Assembly (NCBI GenBank): GCA_018242525.1
Contig: JAFEBS010000034.1
Coordinates: forward strand, 140,820 to 204,819
Direction of reading: 5' to 3'
DNA: 64,000 nucleotides
Source: Planctomycetota bacterium
GTDB lineage: Bacteria > Planctomycetota > Planctomycetia > Planctomycetales > Planctomycetaceae
Shown here piece by piece: positions 1 through 9,437 of the stretch (positions within the stretch are counted from its first letter, which is position 1; each line of letters opens with the position of its first letter). The notes beneath the pieces were generated by a model, which was not told the origin of the DNA, searched no databases, and was given only the letters and a program-made list of their open reading frames with translations. Both the position numbers and the translations under genes were made by a program.

Positions 1-19
1 GCGGGCAGTGACCGAAATC

Positions 20-976
20 TTAGAATTCGCCGAGTACCGCCCCCTCGTTTCGACCGCCCAGATGCTGGTAGGTATTGTAGTCAATGTTTTCGCTGATAAA
101 CCGGGCACTGCCGTCACACAACAGGAATTGTGCCCCACCCACATGCATCGACTTGAAGGCCCAACTCTGGTTCCAGCATTGGCCGTTGTTGGCACAGGCG
201 GGATAACGAATTTGTGCACCCTTCGCCCAGGAACAGGTCGTGAAGTCGTTGATGGCGGCCGCGGTCCCAGCATGGAAACTTTGACCGTTTTCACGCCACA
301 GCCCACCATTGGACGCGTGGTCATGACAGCGCGCGATCGTCTCGCCCATCAGAATCGTATTCGAGGTGCCATCGGAAACATCCTTGATGCCGAGTGATGG
401 TCCGCCACGGCTTCCCATTCCAGACGTCGCATTCGGATCTGTATTGTCGCCCCAACCAGTGATCTGAACGCCGGTGGTATAGAATCTTCCGATTCCACCG
501 GCGTTGTCAAACGACATCGATCCTGCCGAGCCATCGTAATTGGCCACCGTCCAGCCGTTCCAGTTGTTGGATGGAAAACCTTGGGAATCCGAGGGGCAAT
601 TGGCACCGGGAATACTCGTGCGCTGAACATTGTTTACGAACGCATTGTTGGTGCCGGTGGGGGCTGACATGTTCAGAATGTTGTAAATCGGGGCTTGATC
701 CAAATACGGAAACAAGCGGACCATGTAACCAATTCCAGGTCCTTGATCGCAACAACCGATGTTGCCGCCCTGAGGAAATCGGTTGTAGGTGTCGTGGTAA
801 TTCGCCATCGCCAGGCCGAACTGCTTCAGGTTGTTTTTGCACTGGGTTCGTCGGGCCGCTTCACGCGCCTGCTGGACTGCTGGCAGCAGCAGTGCAATCA
901 AGACCGCGATGATCGCAATGACGACCAAAAGCTCGATGAGCGTAAATGCACGGCGCTTCCAATAGCCACGGAGCAT
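20..976 (-). CDS. DUF1559 protein with prepilin-type N-terminus
   Basis: A 318-residue protein. The N-terminus has a type IV pilin-like cleavage and methylation motif (RRAFTLIELLVVIAIIAVL) followed by a hydrophobic helix ending in LLPAVQQAREAARR, the standard opening of planctomycete DUF1559 proteins. The C-terminus carries the family ending with H-x-GG and DGSARFI. These proteins are exported and probably processed by a prepilin peptidase; their job is unknown and they exist in large paralogous sets in planctomycetes. I start at the ATG at 976 because it places KRR directly before the hydrophobic helix; a TTG six codons upstream is the alternative. No pilus assembly genes lie nearby. Confidence 0.93.
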   Translation of the reverse strand: MLRGYWKRRAFTLIELLVVIAIIAVLIALLLPAVQQAREAARRTQCKNNLKQFGLAMANYHDTYNRFPQGGNIGCCDQGPGIGYMVRLFPYLDQAPIYNILNMSAPTGTNNAFVNNVQRTSIPGANCPSDSQGFPSNNWNGWTVANYDGSAGSMSFDNAGGIGRFYTTGVQITGWGDNTDPNATSGMGSRGGPSLGIKDVSDGTSNTILMGETIARCHDHASNGGLWRENGQSFHAGTAAAINDFTTCSWAKGAQIRYPACANNGQCWNQSWAFKSMHVGGAQFLLCDGSARFISENIDYNTYQHLGGRNEGAVLGEF

Positions 977-1276
977 GATCAGTTCCAGTACCAAGAGGAC
1001 GAAACGAAAGAATAACTTGAAGAAAAGAATTCAAGTTGCTGAAAGGGCATCGACGGCGAAATGTGACTCACATGAGTATCGGCAGATGCAATGCGATAGT
1101 CAAGCTGAAAAGGGGATCAGATCAGCAGATGGTGAGTGGATGACTGGCGTCGGTTGCGATCTGCCACCTGTTGCCGTTCGATGCTGTCGATGAGTGGGTG
1201 ATTTCGCGTTACAGCCGGCTGGGAATCACCTCACACTTCCGGACAACGATGAGCACCGTCGCCTGCGGCCTGCAGT

Positions 1277-2278
1277 CTATCCTCCGATCGAATACATCGG
1301 ACGATCCGGCTGAATGAAGCGTGCCGTGTTGATTTCGTGACCTTCCTTCTTGGCCGCAACGCTGGTTCGGATCGCGGCGGCGATTGCGTCGTCGGAGCCC
1401 GCTTCACGCAACAGTGGACGCAGGTCCGTCTCATCCAGGCTGAACAGGCAATTCCGCAACTTGCCATCCGCGGTAATTCGGATGCGATTGCAACTCAGGC
1501 AGAACGGCTGACTGATCGAAGCGATGAATCCGATCCGGCCGATGCCGTCTGCAAATACGAAATCCGTCGCGGGAGCATTGCGATCCGTCGCCCCTTCGGG
1601 AATCAGGGGCATGATCTCGTTCGACAATCGTTCGATGATTTCGTGAGCAAACAGAACCTTGCCTCGTTCCCAGGCGTTGTCGGCGTCCAGCGGCATGTAC
1701 TCAATAAATCGAACCTCAGCCCCCGTGTCGCGAGCGAAATGCCCGAACGGAATGATTTCCTCTTCGGTCATACCTCGAACCGAAACCGCGTTGATCTTCA
1801 CCAGGTCAAACCCCACCCGTTGAGCCGCTTTGATTCCCTCCAGAACCTGTTCAAAACCATTGCGCCGGGTGAACTTCTTGAACGCTTCGGGCGTCAACGC
1901 ATCCAGGCTGACATTGATTCGGCGCAGTCCCGCCGCGTACAGGGCCTCTGCCTGCTCGGCCAGCAGGATGCCGTTGGTCGTCAGGCCGATGTCCTCGACT
2001 CCGGGGATCGCGGCCAGAATCGCGACCAGTTTGTGCAGTTCTCGACGAACCAGTGGTTCTCCACCGGTCAAACGCAGCTTGTTGATCCCCAGCGGGACAG
2101 CAACCCGGACAAAGCGTTCGATTTCCTCGAACGTCAGCAGTTCGGCCCGGTCCATGAACTGGACGTCCTCGGCCGGCATGCAATAGAAGCAACGGATGTT
2201 ACAGCGGTCGGTGACGCTGATGCGCAGGTTGTTGTGCAACCGGCCGAACGAATCAATAAGTGGCAACAGGTCTGGCAT
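1277..2278 (-). CDS. moaA: GTP 3',8-cyclase MoaA
   Basis: Radical SAM enzyme of 333 residues that, with MoaC, converts GTP to cyclic pyranopterin monophosphate in molybdenum cofactor synthesis; cytoplasmic. The N-terminal 4Fe-4S/SAM motif is C26-x3-C30-x2-C33 (CNIRCFYC), followed by the LRLTGGEPLVR segment. A second Cys triad, CLSCNRIRITADGKLRNC, near residues 255-275 binds the C-terminal cluster. The protein ends in the conserved GG. Length matches the family. It lies 147 bp after moaE on the same strand, at the end of a probable mtfA-moaD-moaE-moaA transcript. No moaC is visible in the window. Confidence 0.97.
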   Translation of the reverse strand: MPDLLPLIDSFGRLHNNLRISVTDRCNIRCFYCMPAEDVQFMDRAELLTFEEIERFVRVAVPLGINKLRLTGGEPLVRRELHKLVAILAAIPGVEDIGLTTNGILLAEQAEALYAAGLRRINVSLDALTPEAFKKFTRRNGFEQVLEGIKAAQRVGFDLVKINAVSVRGMTEEEIIPFGHFARDTGAEVRFIEYMPLDADNAWERGKVLFAHEIIERLSNEIMPLIPEGATDRNAPATDFVFADGIGRIGFIASISQPFCLSCNRIRITADGKLRNCLFSLDETDLRPLLREAGSDDAIAAAIRTSVAAKKEGHEINTARFIQPDRPMYSIGG

Positions 2279-2425
2279 CGTGTTTCATCAGGCAAAAGCA
2301 GTGGGTCATTCTGAGCAGGTCGGTGAGCCCGATGGCAGATCCATTGTGAGCCACAGGCTGCTAGCCGCGGGTATCTTCAATCGCACCCGCCCCCCAGATT
2401 CTATCCCGATTGCCGGTCGAATGCG

Positions 2426-2857
2426 TCAGTCCGGCCGCGACATTTCGACGCCGGGATGCACCCATTCGGTCGTGCCGTCATCCCAGTTCTCTTTTTTCCA
2501 GATGGGAACCGAGACTTTCAGCTCGTCGATCAGGAACTTTCCCGCTTCAAACGCCTGTTGCCGGTGCGGGCTGCTGACCGCCACGGCCACACTGATATCC
2601 CCCAACTCCAGGTGTCCCAGTCGATGGACAATTCCCACGTGCTCGACCGGCCAGCGACTGCGGGCGGCCGCTTCCAGTTCCCTCAGTTTGACCTCGGCCA
2701 TCTGCGGATAGCCTTCGTAATCCAGGGCGACCGTACGGCGACCACGGGTCAGTTCGCGGACTGTCCCCAGGAACAACACAACGGCACCGGATTGAGAGGA
2801 CCGGACCGATTCGGTCAGCCCGTGGTAATCAATCGAATCATGCGTCAACGAAATCAT
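2426..2857 (-). CDS. moaE: Molybdopterin synthase catalytic subunit MoaE
   Basis: Large subunit of molybdopterin synthase, 143 residues, normal for the family. Together with thiocarboxylated MoaD it inserts the dithiolene sulfurs into cyclic pyranopterin monophosphate. Seen in the sequence are the early GAVVLFLGTVR segment, the LDYEGYPQMAE helix, VGIVHRLGHLELGD, SSPHRQQAF, and the lysine-rich active-site stretch LKVSVPIWKKE. It begins 14 bp after the moaD stop codon, so the two subunits are probably translated from one message. Confidence 0.96.
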   Translation of the reverse strand: MISLTHDSIDYHGLTESVRSSQSGAVVLFLGTVRELTRGRRTVALDYEGYPQMAEVKLRELEAAARSRWPVEHVGIVHRLGHLELGDISVAVAVSSPHRQQAFEAGKFLIDELKVSVPIWKKENWDDGTTEWVHPGVEMSRPD

Positions 2858-2871
2858 GAGAACTTTCTGGA

Positions 2872-3114
2872 TCAGCCGCCGCTGACGGGTGGAAAACAGG
2901 CGACTTCGTCGGTCACCTTGACGATGGTCGAATCCCCGGCATAGTCATTATTCACCGCAACCAGCAAACGGGGGACGAGCGGCAGCACGGCCGGATGCAG
3001 TTCACCCAGTCGCTGCTTCAAGCTTGCCACAGTCAGTCCGTCCGACCAGGGGATCTGAATAATCGGACTTCCCGCCAGATCCCGCGCCCTGGCGAATAAC
3101 TTGACACTTAACAT
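2872..3114 (-). CDS. moaD: Molybdopterin synthase sulfur carrier subunit MoaD
   Basis: Ubiquitin-fold sulfur carrier of 80 residues from the chosen ATG at 3114 (MLSVKLFARARDLAG). A start nine codons upstream at 3141 is possible but adds a segment unlike the family. The C-terminus is the required Gly-Gly (CFPPVSGG), which is adenylated and thiocarboxylated before sulfur transfer to the MoaE active site. VAVNNDYA and the hydrophobic KLFARARDLAG strand are typical. It sits between mtfA and moaE on one strand with short gaps, consistent with an operon. Confidence 0.93.
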   Translation of the reverse strand: MLSVKLFARARDLAGSPIIQIPWSDGLTVASLKQRLGELHPAVLPLVPRLLVAVNNDYAGDSTIVKVTDEVACFPPVSGG

Positions 3115-3168
3115 CTCAACCTCAAACGATGTCGGAAACAAGGGAATTCGCCAGTTTGAACATCGCGG

Positions 3169-3954
3169 TCATGCCGCCAGCCGCAGCCATCGCGATGCCG
3201 GATCCTGTTTGTAGAATGCGCACAACACATCGTACAGGCGCGGATGCAACTTCTGCATCTCCACCGACTGTTCGAAGAAGGTTTCCGTGGCGACCGCAAA
3301 AAACTCCGCTTCGTTGGTGGCCCCATACCAGTCCAGCAGGGTGTGTCGACCATGTTCGGCCTGCCCGACCAGGCGTCGGTATTCGATCCGCGTCACATCC
3401 ATCCACGTCCGATACTGCTCTTCCGTTTCCAGCGGAGGGATTCCGTCGGCAGCAGCATCGGCCATGTCCAGCAGATGAGCGAATTCGTGCAGGACGACAT
3501 TGCGACCGTCCGGCGCATCGCGGCACTGTCGCACGACATCCCGCCAGGAAAGCAGGACCGGACCGTTGCGCTGGGCCTCACCCAGGCGTTGTTCCTGCGA
3601 ATGGAGTTCCAGACCGGAGGCCTCACGCTGAATCCTTGTCCCGACATAGATTTCCGGCTGCAGGATCACTGTGATCAGCCGGTCAAACGGCGGTGCTGCG
3701 AATCCCAGGCCGAGCAATGACGCCTGAGTGGCCACAGTGACCCGCATTTCATCGGTCAGAGTCAGGCCGAGCGACACTTCGATCGATTTTTCATCCAGGA
3801 ACCAGCGGACGTCACGCAACAGCCGCACCCGCTCGGTTGACGTCAACGTGGCGTAGTGTCGGCAATTGTGATGAATGATCCCGAGCCATTCGTCGGGAAA
3901 AGGCGATTCGGCCAGCTTGCGTCGGCGTCGATTCCGCATCCACTTGAATATCAT
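3169..3954 (-). CDS. mtfA: MtfA-like zinc metallopeptidase (M90)
   Basis: A 261-residue cytosolic protein of the MtfA/M90 family. The zinc site is HEFAH at residues 156-160 (H156, E157, H160), followed by LLDMADAAADGIP; the downstream NEAEFFAVATETFFEQ segment probably supplies the third ligand. In enterobacteria MtfA binds the repressor Mlc and affects glucose uptake; no Mlc or PTS gene is seen here, so that role cannot be transferred. It is divergent from glpK (242-bp gap) and lies 54 bp upstream of moaD on the same strand. The start puts a basic KWMRNRRRRK stretch at the N-terminus. Confidence 0.9.
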   Translation of the reverse strand: MIFKWMRNRRRRKLAESPFPDEWLGIIHHNCRHYATLTSTERVRLLRDVRWFLDEKSIEVSLGLTLTDEMRVTVATQASLLGLGFAAPPFDRLITVILQPEIYVGTRIQREASGLELHSQEQRLGEAQRNGPVLLSWRDVVRQCRDAPDGRNVVLHEFAHLLDMADAAADGIPPLETEEQYRTWMDVTRIEYRRLVGQAEHGRHTLLDWYGATNEAEFFAVATETFFEQSVEMQKLHPRLYDVLCAFYKQDPASRWLRLAA

Positions 3955-4196
3955 GTACGAAGCCCATTCCCCTCGTGTCTCACGGACGGATCGATTCTTA
4001 TCTCTCGTCCCTTCGATTTGCCAACTGTAGGATAATGTCGTGACCGGACCTGATTCTGGTTACGCATTGATTCCCATCGACCGAGTAAGTATCGCCCGAC
4101 CGGCCACGAACGCAAATCCCAAGGCAAATCTTTGTCAGTTCGACAACGCTGGAATCGACAATCTGGATCTTCAAGAACTCCCCATGAGGCACCCCA

Positions 4197-5687
4197 ATGA
4201 CACGCTATATCCTGGCACTCGACCAGGGAACCACTTCCAGCCGCGCGATCATTTTTGGTTGTGACGGCCGGGCTGTGGCGTCGGCTCAGCAGGAATTCCC
4301 GCAAATCTACCCGACCCCGGGGCATGTCGAACACGACCCGGAAGCGATCTGGGGTACGCAACTGCAGACGGCCAGGTCGGTCCTGAATCATGCCGGACTG
4401 TCGGCCCGGGAAATCGCGGCTGTCGGAGTGACCAATCAGCGAGAAACGACCATTCTGTGGGATCGACAAACGAGTCGCCCCGTGACCAACGCCATTGTCT
4501 GGCAGAGCCGAATCACCGCCGATATCTGCCAGAAGTTGAAGTCGGACGGGACCGAGGACGTTTTTCGAAGCAAAACCGGGTTGGTCCTGGACCCGTACTT
4601 TTCCGGGACAAAAATCAAATACCTGCTCGACACCACCCCCGGCCTGCGTGCCATGGCTGAACGCGGTGACATCCTGTTCGGCACAGTGGATTCGTTTCTG
4701 GCCTGGCGACTCTCGGGAGGCAAACGACACATTACCGATGCCAGCAATGCCAGCCGGACGCTGCTGTTTAACATCCACACCGGCCAGTGGGATGAGGAAT
4801 TGCTGCGACTGCTGGATGTTCCCCGCGCGATGCTGCCCGAGGTCCGGGCGTCCAGTGAAGTGTTCGGCATGGTCGACGCCAGCCACCTGGGAGCGGAAAT
4901 CCCGTTGGCTGGTATCGCGGGCGACCAGCAGGCGGCGACGTTTGGTCAATGTTGCTTTGAAGCGGGCTCGGCCAAGAACACCTACGGGACCGGTTGTTTT
5001 CTGCTGATGAATACGGGGACTCAGCCCGTGGCATCGAAGTCCGGTTTGCTCTCGACGATTGCCTGGAGAATTGGGAACGAAACCACGTATGCTCTGGAAG
5101 GTGCCGTCTTTATCGCGGGTGCCGCCGTCCAGTGGTTGCGCGACGGTTTGGGTTTGATTGAAAAGGCGAGCGATGTCGAAGCCTTGGCCGCATCGGTCGC
5201 CGACAACGGAGGGGCGTTTTTTGTCCCGGCCCTGGCTGGATTGGGAGCTCCGTATTGGGATCCACACGCCCGTGGCACAATCGTTGGGCTGACACGTGGA
5301 ACAACGAAGGGGCACCTGGCCCGAGCCACATTGGAAGCGATGGCCTATCAGACACGTGAAGTATTGGATGCCATGCAGCAGGACGCCCAAGTCCCCCTGG
5401 CGGAACTGAAGGTCGATGGGGGAGCAACGGGCAACAACCTGATGCTGCAGTTTCAGTCCGATATCCTGGCGACACGTGTCCATCGTCCCGTTGTCCAGGA
5501 AACCACAGCCTTGGGGGCCGCCTACCTGGCAGGCCTGGCGGTCGGTTATTGGACCGATCTGCAGGACCTGCGCCGCAACTGGGTGCTGGACCGCGAATTT
5601 ACCCCGCAAATGGACGAGGCGACCCGAGCGCAACTGTATCGGGATTGGAAGCGAGCGGTTCAACGCGCGAAAGATTGGGCGGTCTGA
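4197..5687 (+). CDS. glpK: Glycerol kinase GlpK
   Basis: FGGY-family kinase of 496 residues, the usual length, phosphorylating glycerol to glycerol-3-phosphate with ATP in the cytoplasm. The N-terminus has the phosphate-binding ILALDQGTTSSRAIIF loop. VTNQRETTILWDR, a GDQQAA catalytic region, GLGAPYWDPHARG and the late LKVDGGATGNN segment are all family signatures. No glpF or glpD is adjacent, so the gene stands alone, divergent from mtfA. The whole frame also carries a long antisense open frame, which is a codon-bias shadow. Confidence 0.97.
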   Translation: MTRYILALDQGTTSSRAIIFGCDGRAVASAQQEFPQIYPTPGHVEHDPEAIWGTQLQTARSVLNHAGLSAREIAAVGVTNQRETTILWDRQTSRPVTNAIVWQSRITADICQKLKSDGTEDVFRSKTGLVLDPYFSGTKIKYLLDTTPGLRAMAERGDILFGTVDSFLAWRLSGGKRHITDASNASRTLLFNIHTGQWDEELLRLLDVPRAMLPEVRASSEVFGMVDASHLGAEIPLAGIAGDQQAATFGQCCFEAGSAKNTYGTGCFLLMNTGTQPVASKSGLLSTIAWRIGNETTYALEGAVFIAGAAVQWLRDGLGLIEKASDVEALAASVADNGGAFFVPALAGLGAPYWDPHARGTIVGLTRGTTKGHLARATLEAMAYQTREVLDAMQQDAQVPLAELKVDGGATGNNLMLQFQSDILATRVHRPVVQETTALGAAYLAGLAVGYWTDLQDLRRNWVLDREFTPQMDEATRAQLYRDWKRAVQRAKDWAV

Positions 5688-5721
5688 TTCCGATCCATGT
5701 CACAGCTTCATGCAACGCTGT

Positions 5722-6381
5722 TTAGTGGTTGTTACCCGACACGGCCAGACTGTCGAGAAATGTCCTCGCTTGCAGGTATTGGGTTGTGTCGAATTCGTGA
5801 ATGTGATCTCGAAGTTCCGCCTGCATCGCATGCACATTGGTGTGAAGTTGCGACGAGCCGTCCGCTGTCACCCCATGATGTGCCTGAGCCGAAAACATCG
5901 ACTCGATCTGGCGGCGGTGATCGCTGAACAGATCGGATTTTAAAACGGTCGGCCAGGTAATGCGGCCTGTGGCAGGGTCGAGCTGGCTGTGTGTCAATCG
6001 CGGCACTTCCGGCGAATTGGCAGCCAGGTACTCGTTGTAACGCTCGACCTTCGCGCGCGCCGCCACCGCGTCGGCAGCATGTTGGCTTTGCAAGGCTCGC
6101 TGGCGTTGCAGGTGGACTTCGGTCCAATTCCTCTGGTTGTCAATATACTTGCTGCGCGCCTGTTCGACATTCACCATCGCCCTGGATGTGGCCAGGTTGT
6201 ACATCCCCTTGGATCGAATGATGGCAGCCATCGCGTGCCCAGCTGCGGACTGCGGAGTCTGAACTCCGCCATAACCACGACCGCGCCCCCGCCGCCGGTA
6301 CGAACGGGCATCGGCAGCGTCGCACAGCAACGCGACTGTTGATATTCCCATCAGAAGGAGCAGCAGGAATTGCCTGATCAT
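5722..6381 (-). CDS. Secreted hypothetical protein
   Basis: I do not recognise a family. From the ATG at 6381 the protein has 219 residues and starts with a clear signal peptide (MIRQFLLLLLMGISTVALLCDAADA) followed by a basic SYRRRGRGRGYGG stretch. The rest is rich in Ala, Gln and His, with a helical central part (MVNVEQARSKYIDNQRNW onward) that may form a coiled coil. I chose this start because the open frame upstream lacks a signal sequence and runs into the divergent promoter region. The gene is convergent with glpK (34 bp apart) and divergent from the HEAT-repeat gene, sharing about 135 bp of upstream DNA. Confidence 0.75.
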   Translation of the reverse strand: MIRQFLLLLLMGISTVALLCDAADARSYRRRGRGRGYGGVQTPQSAAGHAMAAIIRSKGMYNLATSRAMVNVEQARSKYIDNQRNWTEVHLQRQRALQSQHAADAVAARAKVERYNEYLAANSPEVPRLTHSQLDPATGRITWPTVLKSDLFSDHRRQIESMFSAQAHHGVTADGSSQLHTNVHAMQAELRDHIHEFDTTQYLQARTFLDSLAVSGNNH

Positions 6382-6516
6382 AACATTCCTTTCAGCTTCG
6401 GACGAATTCGCTTCTGGACGGCGACGACATGCCATAATCCTCCATTCAACGCAGTTGAGGCGTTTAGTCAACCTTACGTTTTCCCAACACACAAACGGAA
6501 TGGAGAAGACACCAGA

Positions 6517-8577
6517 ATGCGTCGGATTCAAATGCGGGTCGCCACGGTGGTTTCGAGTGTCGTCTGTTGTCTGGCGGTCGTTGGTTGGGCGGCTGAGCCA
6601 TCGATCCAGACACTGCTGAAACAACTCGATTCCAGTCGTGCGCGTGAACGTCTCCATGCGGTTCAGTTGCTGGGCGAACGAGGGCCACAGGGGGCTGCTG
6701 CTGTGCCGAAACTGGTGCAATTGCTAGACAGCAAGGAGTTGGGCCTGCGCCATGAATCCGTCCTCGCCCTGGGAAAAATCCGATCGGCCCCCGATCTGGT
6801 CGTTCCAGCCTTGATGCGAATCCTCTCCGGCACGTCGCCGCTGTTGCGGCACAGTGCCATCGACGCACTGCGACAATTTGGCCCCGAGGCACAGTCCGCG
6901 CTCCCTGAACTGAAAAGACAGTTGGGCGACATGAATCCGCTGGTGAAAGTGGGTGCCGCACGAGCTATCGTGGCCATCGAACCCGATCGGGCAGACAGCG
7001 AGGCGTCCGCGGTCCAGGTGCTGATCGCCAGCTTGGAGTCTGAGTCTCCCGAGGTCAGCGCTGAAGCGGTGCAGGGCCTGACCGAGGTCGGCGCTGCAGT
7101 CGTTCCCCAACTGCTGATGGTCGTCGGTAGCCCACGGGCGCAGGCCAGCATTCATGCGAGTGACACTCTGGCGGCGATTGGGCCACCTGCGCGGGAAGCC
7201 GTCGAACCGCTGATTGCGGCGGTCGCGGCACGCAATCTGGACGTACGGTGGCATGCCATCCAGGCGCTGGGAGCGATTCATGCGTCCGCGGATCGGGTCA
7301 TACCGGTGCTGGGTCGTGCGTTGCGAGACGAGTCGCCGGAGATTCGCAGGCATGCCGCACAGGCCCTGGGACAATACGGCCCCGCCGCCGCCTCCACGGT
7401 TCCTGGATTGATCAATGCCCTGAACGACAAAGATATCTTCGTGCGTCGTGCGGCGGCCGCCACACTGGGTGAGATCGGATCGCTGGCGGAGGCGGCCATT
7501 CCGACGCTTGTCGCATCGATGGATGATGCCGACGGCTCTGTGACAATCAGCGCCGCCGAGGCGCTTGGCCGGATGGGCAAGGTCGCTGTGCCGGCCCTGA
7601 TGGAACAATTGAAGAAAGTTCACTTTCAACAATTGGTGGCCATGATTCTCGGTGAGATTGGACCGGATGCGGTCGAGGCGGTTCCCGCGCTCGTCGGCCT
7701 GATTCATGGGCAGGACACCGAAACGGCGCGCGAGGCAATACTGGCGGTGGCATCCATCGGCCCCGCCGCGAAACGCGCGGTCCCCGAACTTATCAAGGCG
7801 TTGCAGGATGAACGCCATTCCAATCGTGCCGCGGCCGCGTTTGCCCTGGGGCGACTTCGGGACGCGGCTGCGACCGGCGCCTTGAAGAATGTCCTTGATG
7901 TCGCTCAGGATCCGCTCCTGCAGTTGGCAATCGCCCACGCCTTGCTGGAACTCAATCCCGGTCACGAGGACACTGTTCGTCTGGTGCTTCCACATCTGCT
8001 GGCATGTTTGGCCGCTGTCAGTCCACAAGTTCGAATCGAAGCCGCATCAACACTGGGCCGGTTGGGTCCGCATGCCAAGCTGGCGATTGGTGCACTCGAA
8101 GTCGCTCTGGCCGATGAGAGCGACGATGTCCGATTGGAAGCGTTGCTGGCTTTGGGGCAGATCGGCCCTGACAGCCACGGGGCTGTCCCGAAGATCCTTC
8201 CCCTTTTGGCTGATGCCGATCCAGAGTTTCGTGAAACCGCCAGCTATGTTCTCGGTCGCATCGGCCCGACCGCGAAGGCCGCGGTTCCCGCGCTGCAACG
8301 CCTGGCAGAAAGCCGTGATCACGAAGAACAGAAGGAGGCCCTGTGGGCGCTCGTACGGATCGCACCCGATGAGAATTCGGTCAGGACGGCAATTCCGCTG
8401 CTGGCGGCGGTTCTACACGGCTCGGAACCGGCAACCGTGAGGATCGAAGCCGCCCAGACGCTGAGTCAAATCGGAACCGGGTCTCAGGCCGCCCGCGAAG
8501 CATTACGGACCGCACTCCAGGATTCTGATCCATCCGTCAAGCAAGCGGCCACGCTGGCGCTGGACAGGCTCAAATGA
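6517..8577 (+). CDS. Exported HEAT-repeat protein
   Basis: A 686-residue protein with an N-terminal signal peptide (VATVVSSVVCCLAVVGWAAEP) followed by roughly 16-18 HEAT/PBS-type repeats covering the remainder. Recurrent units look like A-V-P-x-L-x-x-x-L-x-D-x-x-x-x-V-R-x-x-A-A-x-x-L-G-x-I-G-P. Such arrays are alpha-solenoid scaffolds for protein binding; no catalytic domain is fused here. The ATG at 6517 is preferred over an earlier in-frame start because GGAGAAG lies 8 bp upstream and the signal peptide follows at once. The partner is unknown. Confidence 0.9.
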   Translation: MRRIQMRVATVVSSVVCCLAVVGWAAEPSIQTLLKQLDSSRARERLHAVQLLGERGPQGAAAVPKLVQLLDSKELGLRHESVLALGKIRSAPDLVVPALMRILSGTSPLLRHSAIDALRQFGPEAQSALPELKRQLGDMNPLVKVGAARAIVAIEPDRADSEASAVQVLIASLESESPEVSAEAVQGLTEVGAAVVPQLLMVVGSPRAQASIHASDTLAAIGPPAREAVEPLIAAVAARNLDVRWHAIQALGAIHASADRVIPVLGRALRDESPEIRRHAAQALGQYGPAAASTVPGLINALNDKDIFVRRAAAATLGEIGSLAEAAIPTLVASMDDADGSVTISAAEALGRMGKVAVPALMEQLKKVHFQQLVAMILGEIGPDAVEAVPALVGLIHGQDTETAREAILAVASIGPAAKRAVPELIKALQDERHSNRAAAAFALGRLRDAAATGALKNVLDVAQDPLLQLAIAHALLELNPGHEDTVRLVLPHLLACLAAVSPQVRIEAASTLGRLGPHAKLAIGALEVALADESDDVRLEALLALGQIGPDSHGAVPKILPLLADADPEFRETASYVLGRIGPTAKAAVPALQRLAESRDHEEQKEALWALVRIAPDENSVRTAIPLLAAVLHGSEPATVRIEAAQTLSQIGTGSQAAREALRTALQDSDPSVKQAATLALDRLK

Positions 8578-8693
8578 TGTCCGACCGGGTTTCTCGGGAA
8601 AAGCGGCCACGGCGGACGAATCAATCAAAATGATTTGTCTTCTGCATCGCCGGGACTTTATCGGCGATTCAAGCGACCATTTCCCGCGAACGC

Positions 8694-8709
8694 TAGAATC
8701 GATTAGAAT
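8694..8709 (+). promoter_or_regulatory. Candidate -10 elements upstream of smpB
   Basis: TAGAAT occurs twice ten bases apart (8694-8699 and 8704-8709). The second has TTTCCC 18 bases upstream (8680-8685), resembling the TTTC(A/G)G-N17-TAGAAT candidates before the FAH-family gene and lepA. About 68 bp separate it from the smpB start. Inference from motif recurrence only. Confidence 0.3.
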
Positions 8710-8776
8710 GCGATCTGATCGCAGAAGGCGGGTACCGCCTTCGTGTTGTTCGATTTCCAGCAGTATTTGAATTGAC

Positions 8777-9265
8777 ATGGCCAAACACCCGGAATCCAAG
8801 CCGGATTATTCGCTGTCGCGGGTCGTCTGCCGTAACCGCAAGGCTAGGCACGACTACGAGTTGCTGGAACAACTGGAGTGCGGGATCGCCCTGCGCGGGA
8901 GCGAAGTGAAAAGCATTCGCAACAACAAAATTGCGATCGAGGACGCATATGTCCGCGTCGAGAACGGCGAGATCTGGCTGATCGGTGCGGACATCGCGGA
9001 ATACCCGCAGGCGACCTATCTGAATCACGACCCCAAGCGACAGCGCAAGCTGCTGATGCATCGCCGCGAGATGGCCAAGTTTGCGCGTGCGGCCGACCAG
9101 AAGGGACTGACACTGGTCCCACTGGATATCCATCTGACGCGCGGATTCGTCAAAGTCCAAGTGGCGATCGCCCGCGGTCAGAAGGAATACGACAAACGCG
9201 ACAAGATCCGGAAACAGGTCGATCAGCAGGAAATGCGACAGGCGATTCGACGGTCGGGTCGGTAG
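8777..9265 (+). CDS. smpB: SsrA-binding protein SmpB
   Basis: Small RNA-binding protein of 162 residues that carries tmRNA (SsrA) to stalled ribosomes for trans-translation. The OB-fold core is plain: RKARHDYELLEQLECGIALRGSEVKSIR, then LLMHRREMAKF, QKGLTLVPL, and VQVAIARGQKEYDKRDKIRK leading into the basic C-terminal tail. Length and order match the family. A tmRNA gene is often near smpB in other genomes but none is recognisable in the flanks here. It sits alone between the HEAT-repeat gene and a convergent thioredoxin-like gene. Confidence 0.97.
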   Translation: MAKHPESKPDYSLSRVVCRNRKARHDYELLEQLECGIALRGSEVKSIRNNKIAIEDAYVRVENGEIWLIGADIAEYPQATYLNHDPKRQRKLLMHRREMAKFARAADQKGLTLVPLDIHLTRGFVKVQVAIARGQKEYDKRDKIRKQVDQQEMRQAIRRSGR

Positions 9266-9418
9266 AAGAGGCTGTCCTTCGTCTTCGCCGATTGCTGCCT
9301 GGCAGGCTCACACCCAGTCGACATCGCACAAATTCCAACTTCAAACAGAGGGACGCCACTCACAGGAGGAACTGGCGTACACTATGGTCGTGCAGGAATA
9401 GCGATGTCGAGATCGAAT

Positions 9419-9434
9419 CTATTGGCTGCAATAG
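9419..9434 (-). terminator. Weak stem-loop after thioredoxin-like gene
   Basis: CTATT (9419-9423), a 6-base loop and AATAG (9430-9434) form a short stem just past the stop codon of the minus-strand gene, extendable with a bulge to GAAT/ATTC. It has no T-run, so it may be an RNA 3' end structure and not a classical terminator. Confidence 0.25.
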
Positions 9435-9437
9435 AAT

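Noticed and set aside
1337..2314. Plus-strand frame across moaA
   Set aside because: Shadow of moaA, no motif.
3951..5663. 570-codon open frame antisense to glpK
   Set aside because: glpK is certain from its motifs over its full length; the antisense frame has no signature and reflects GC-rich third positions.
8578..8776. Possible tmRNA near smpB
   Set aside because: No tRNA-like acceptor end with GGGG..CCA and no tag-reading frame could be seen.
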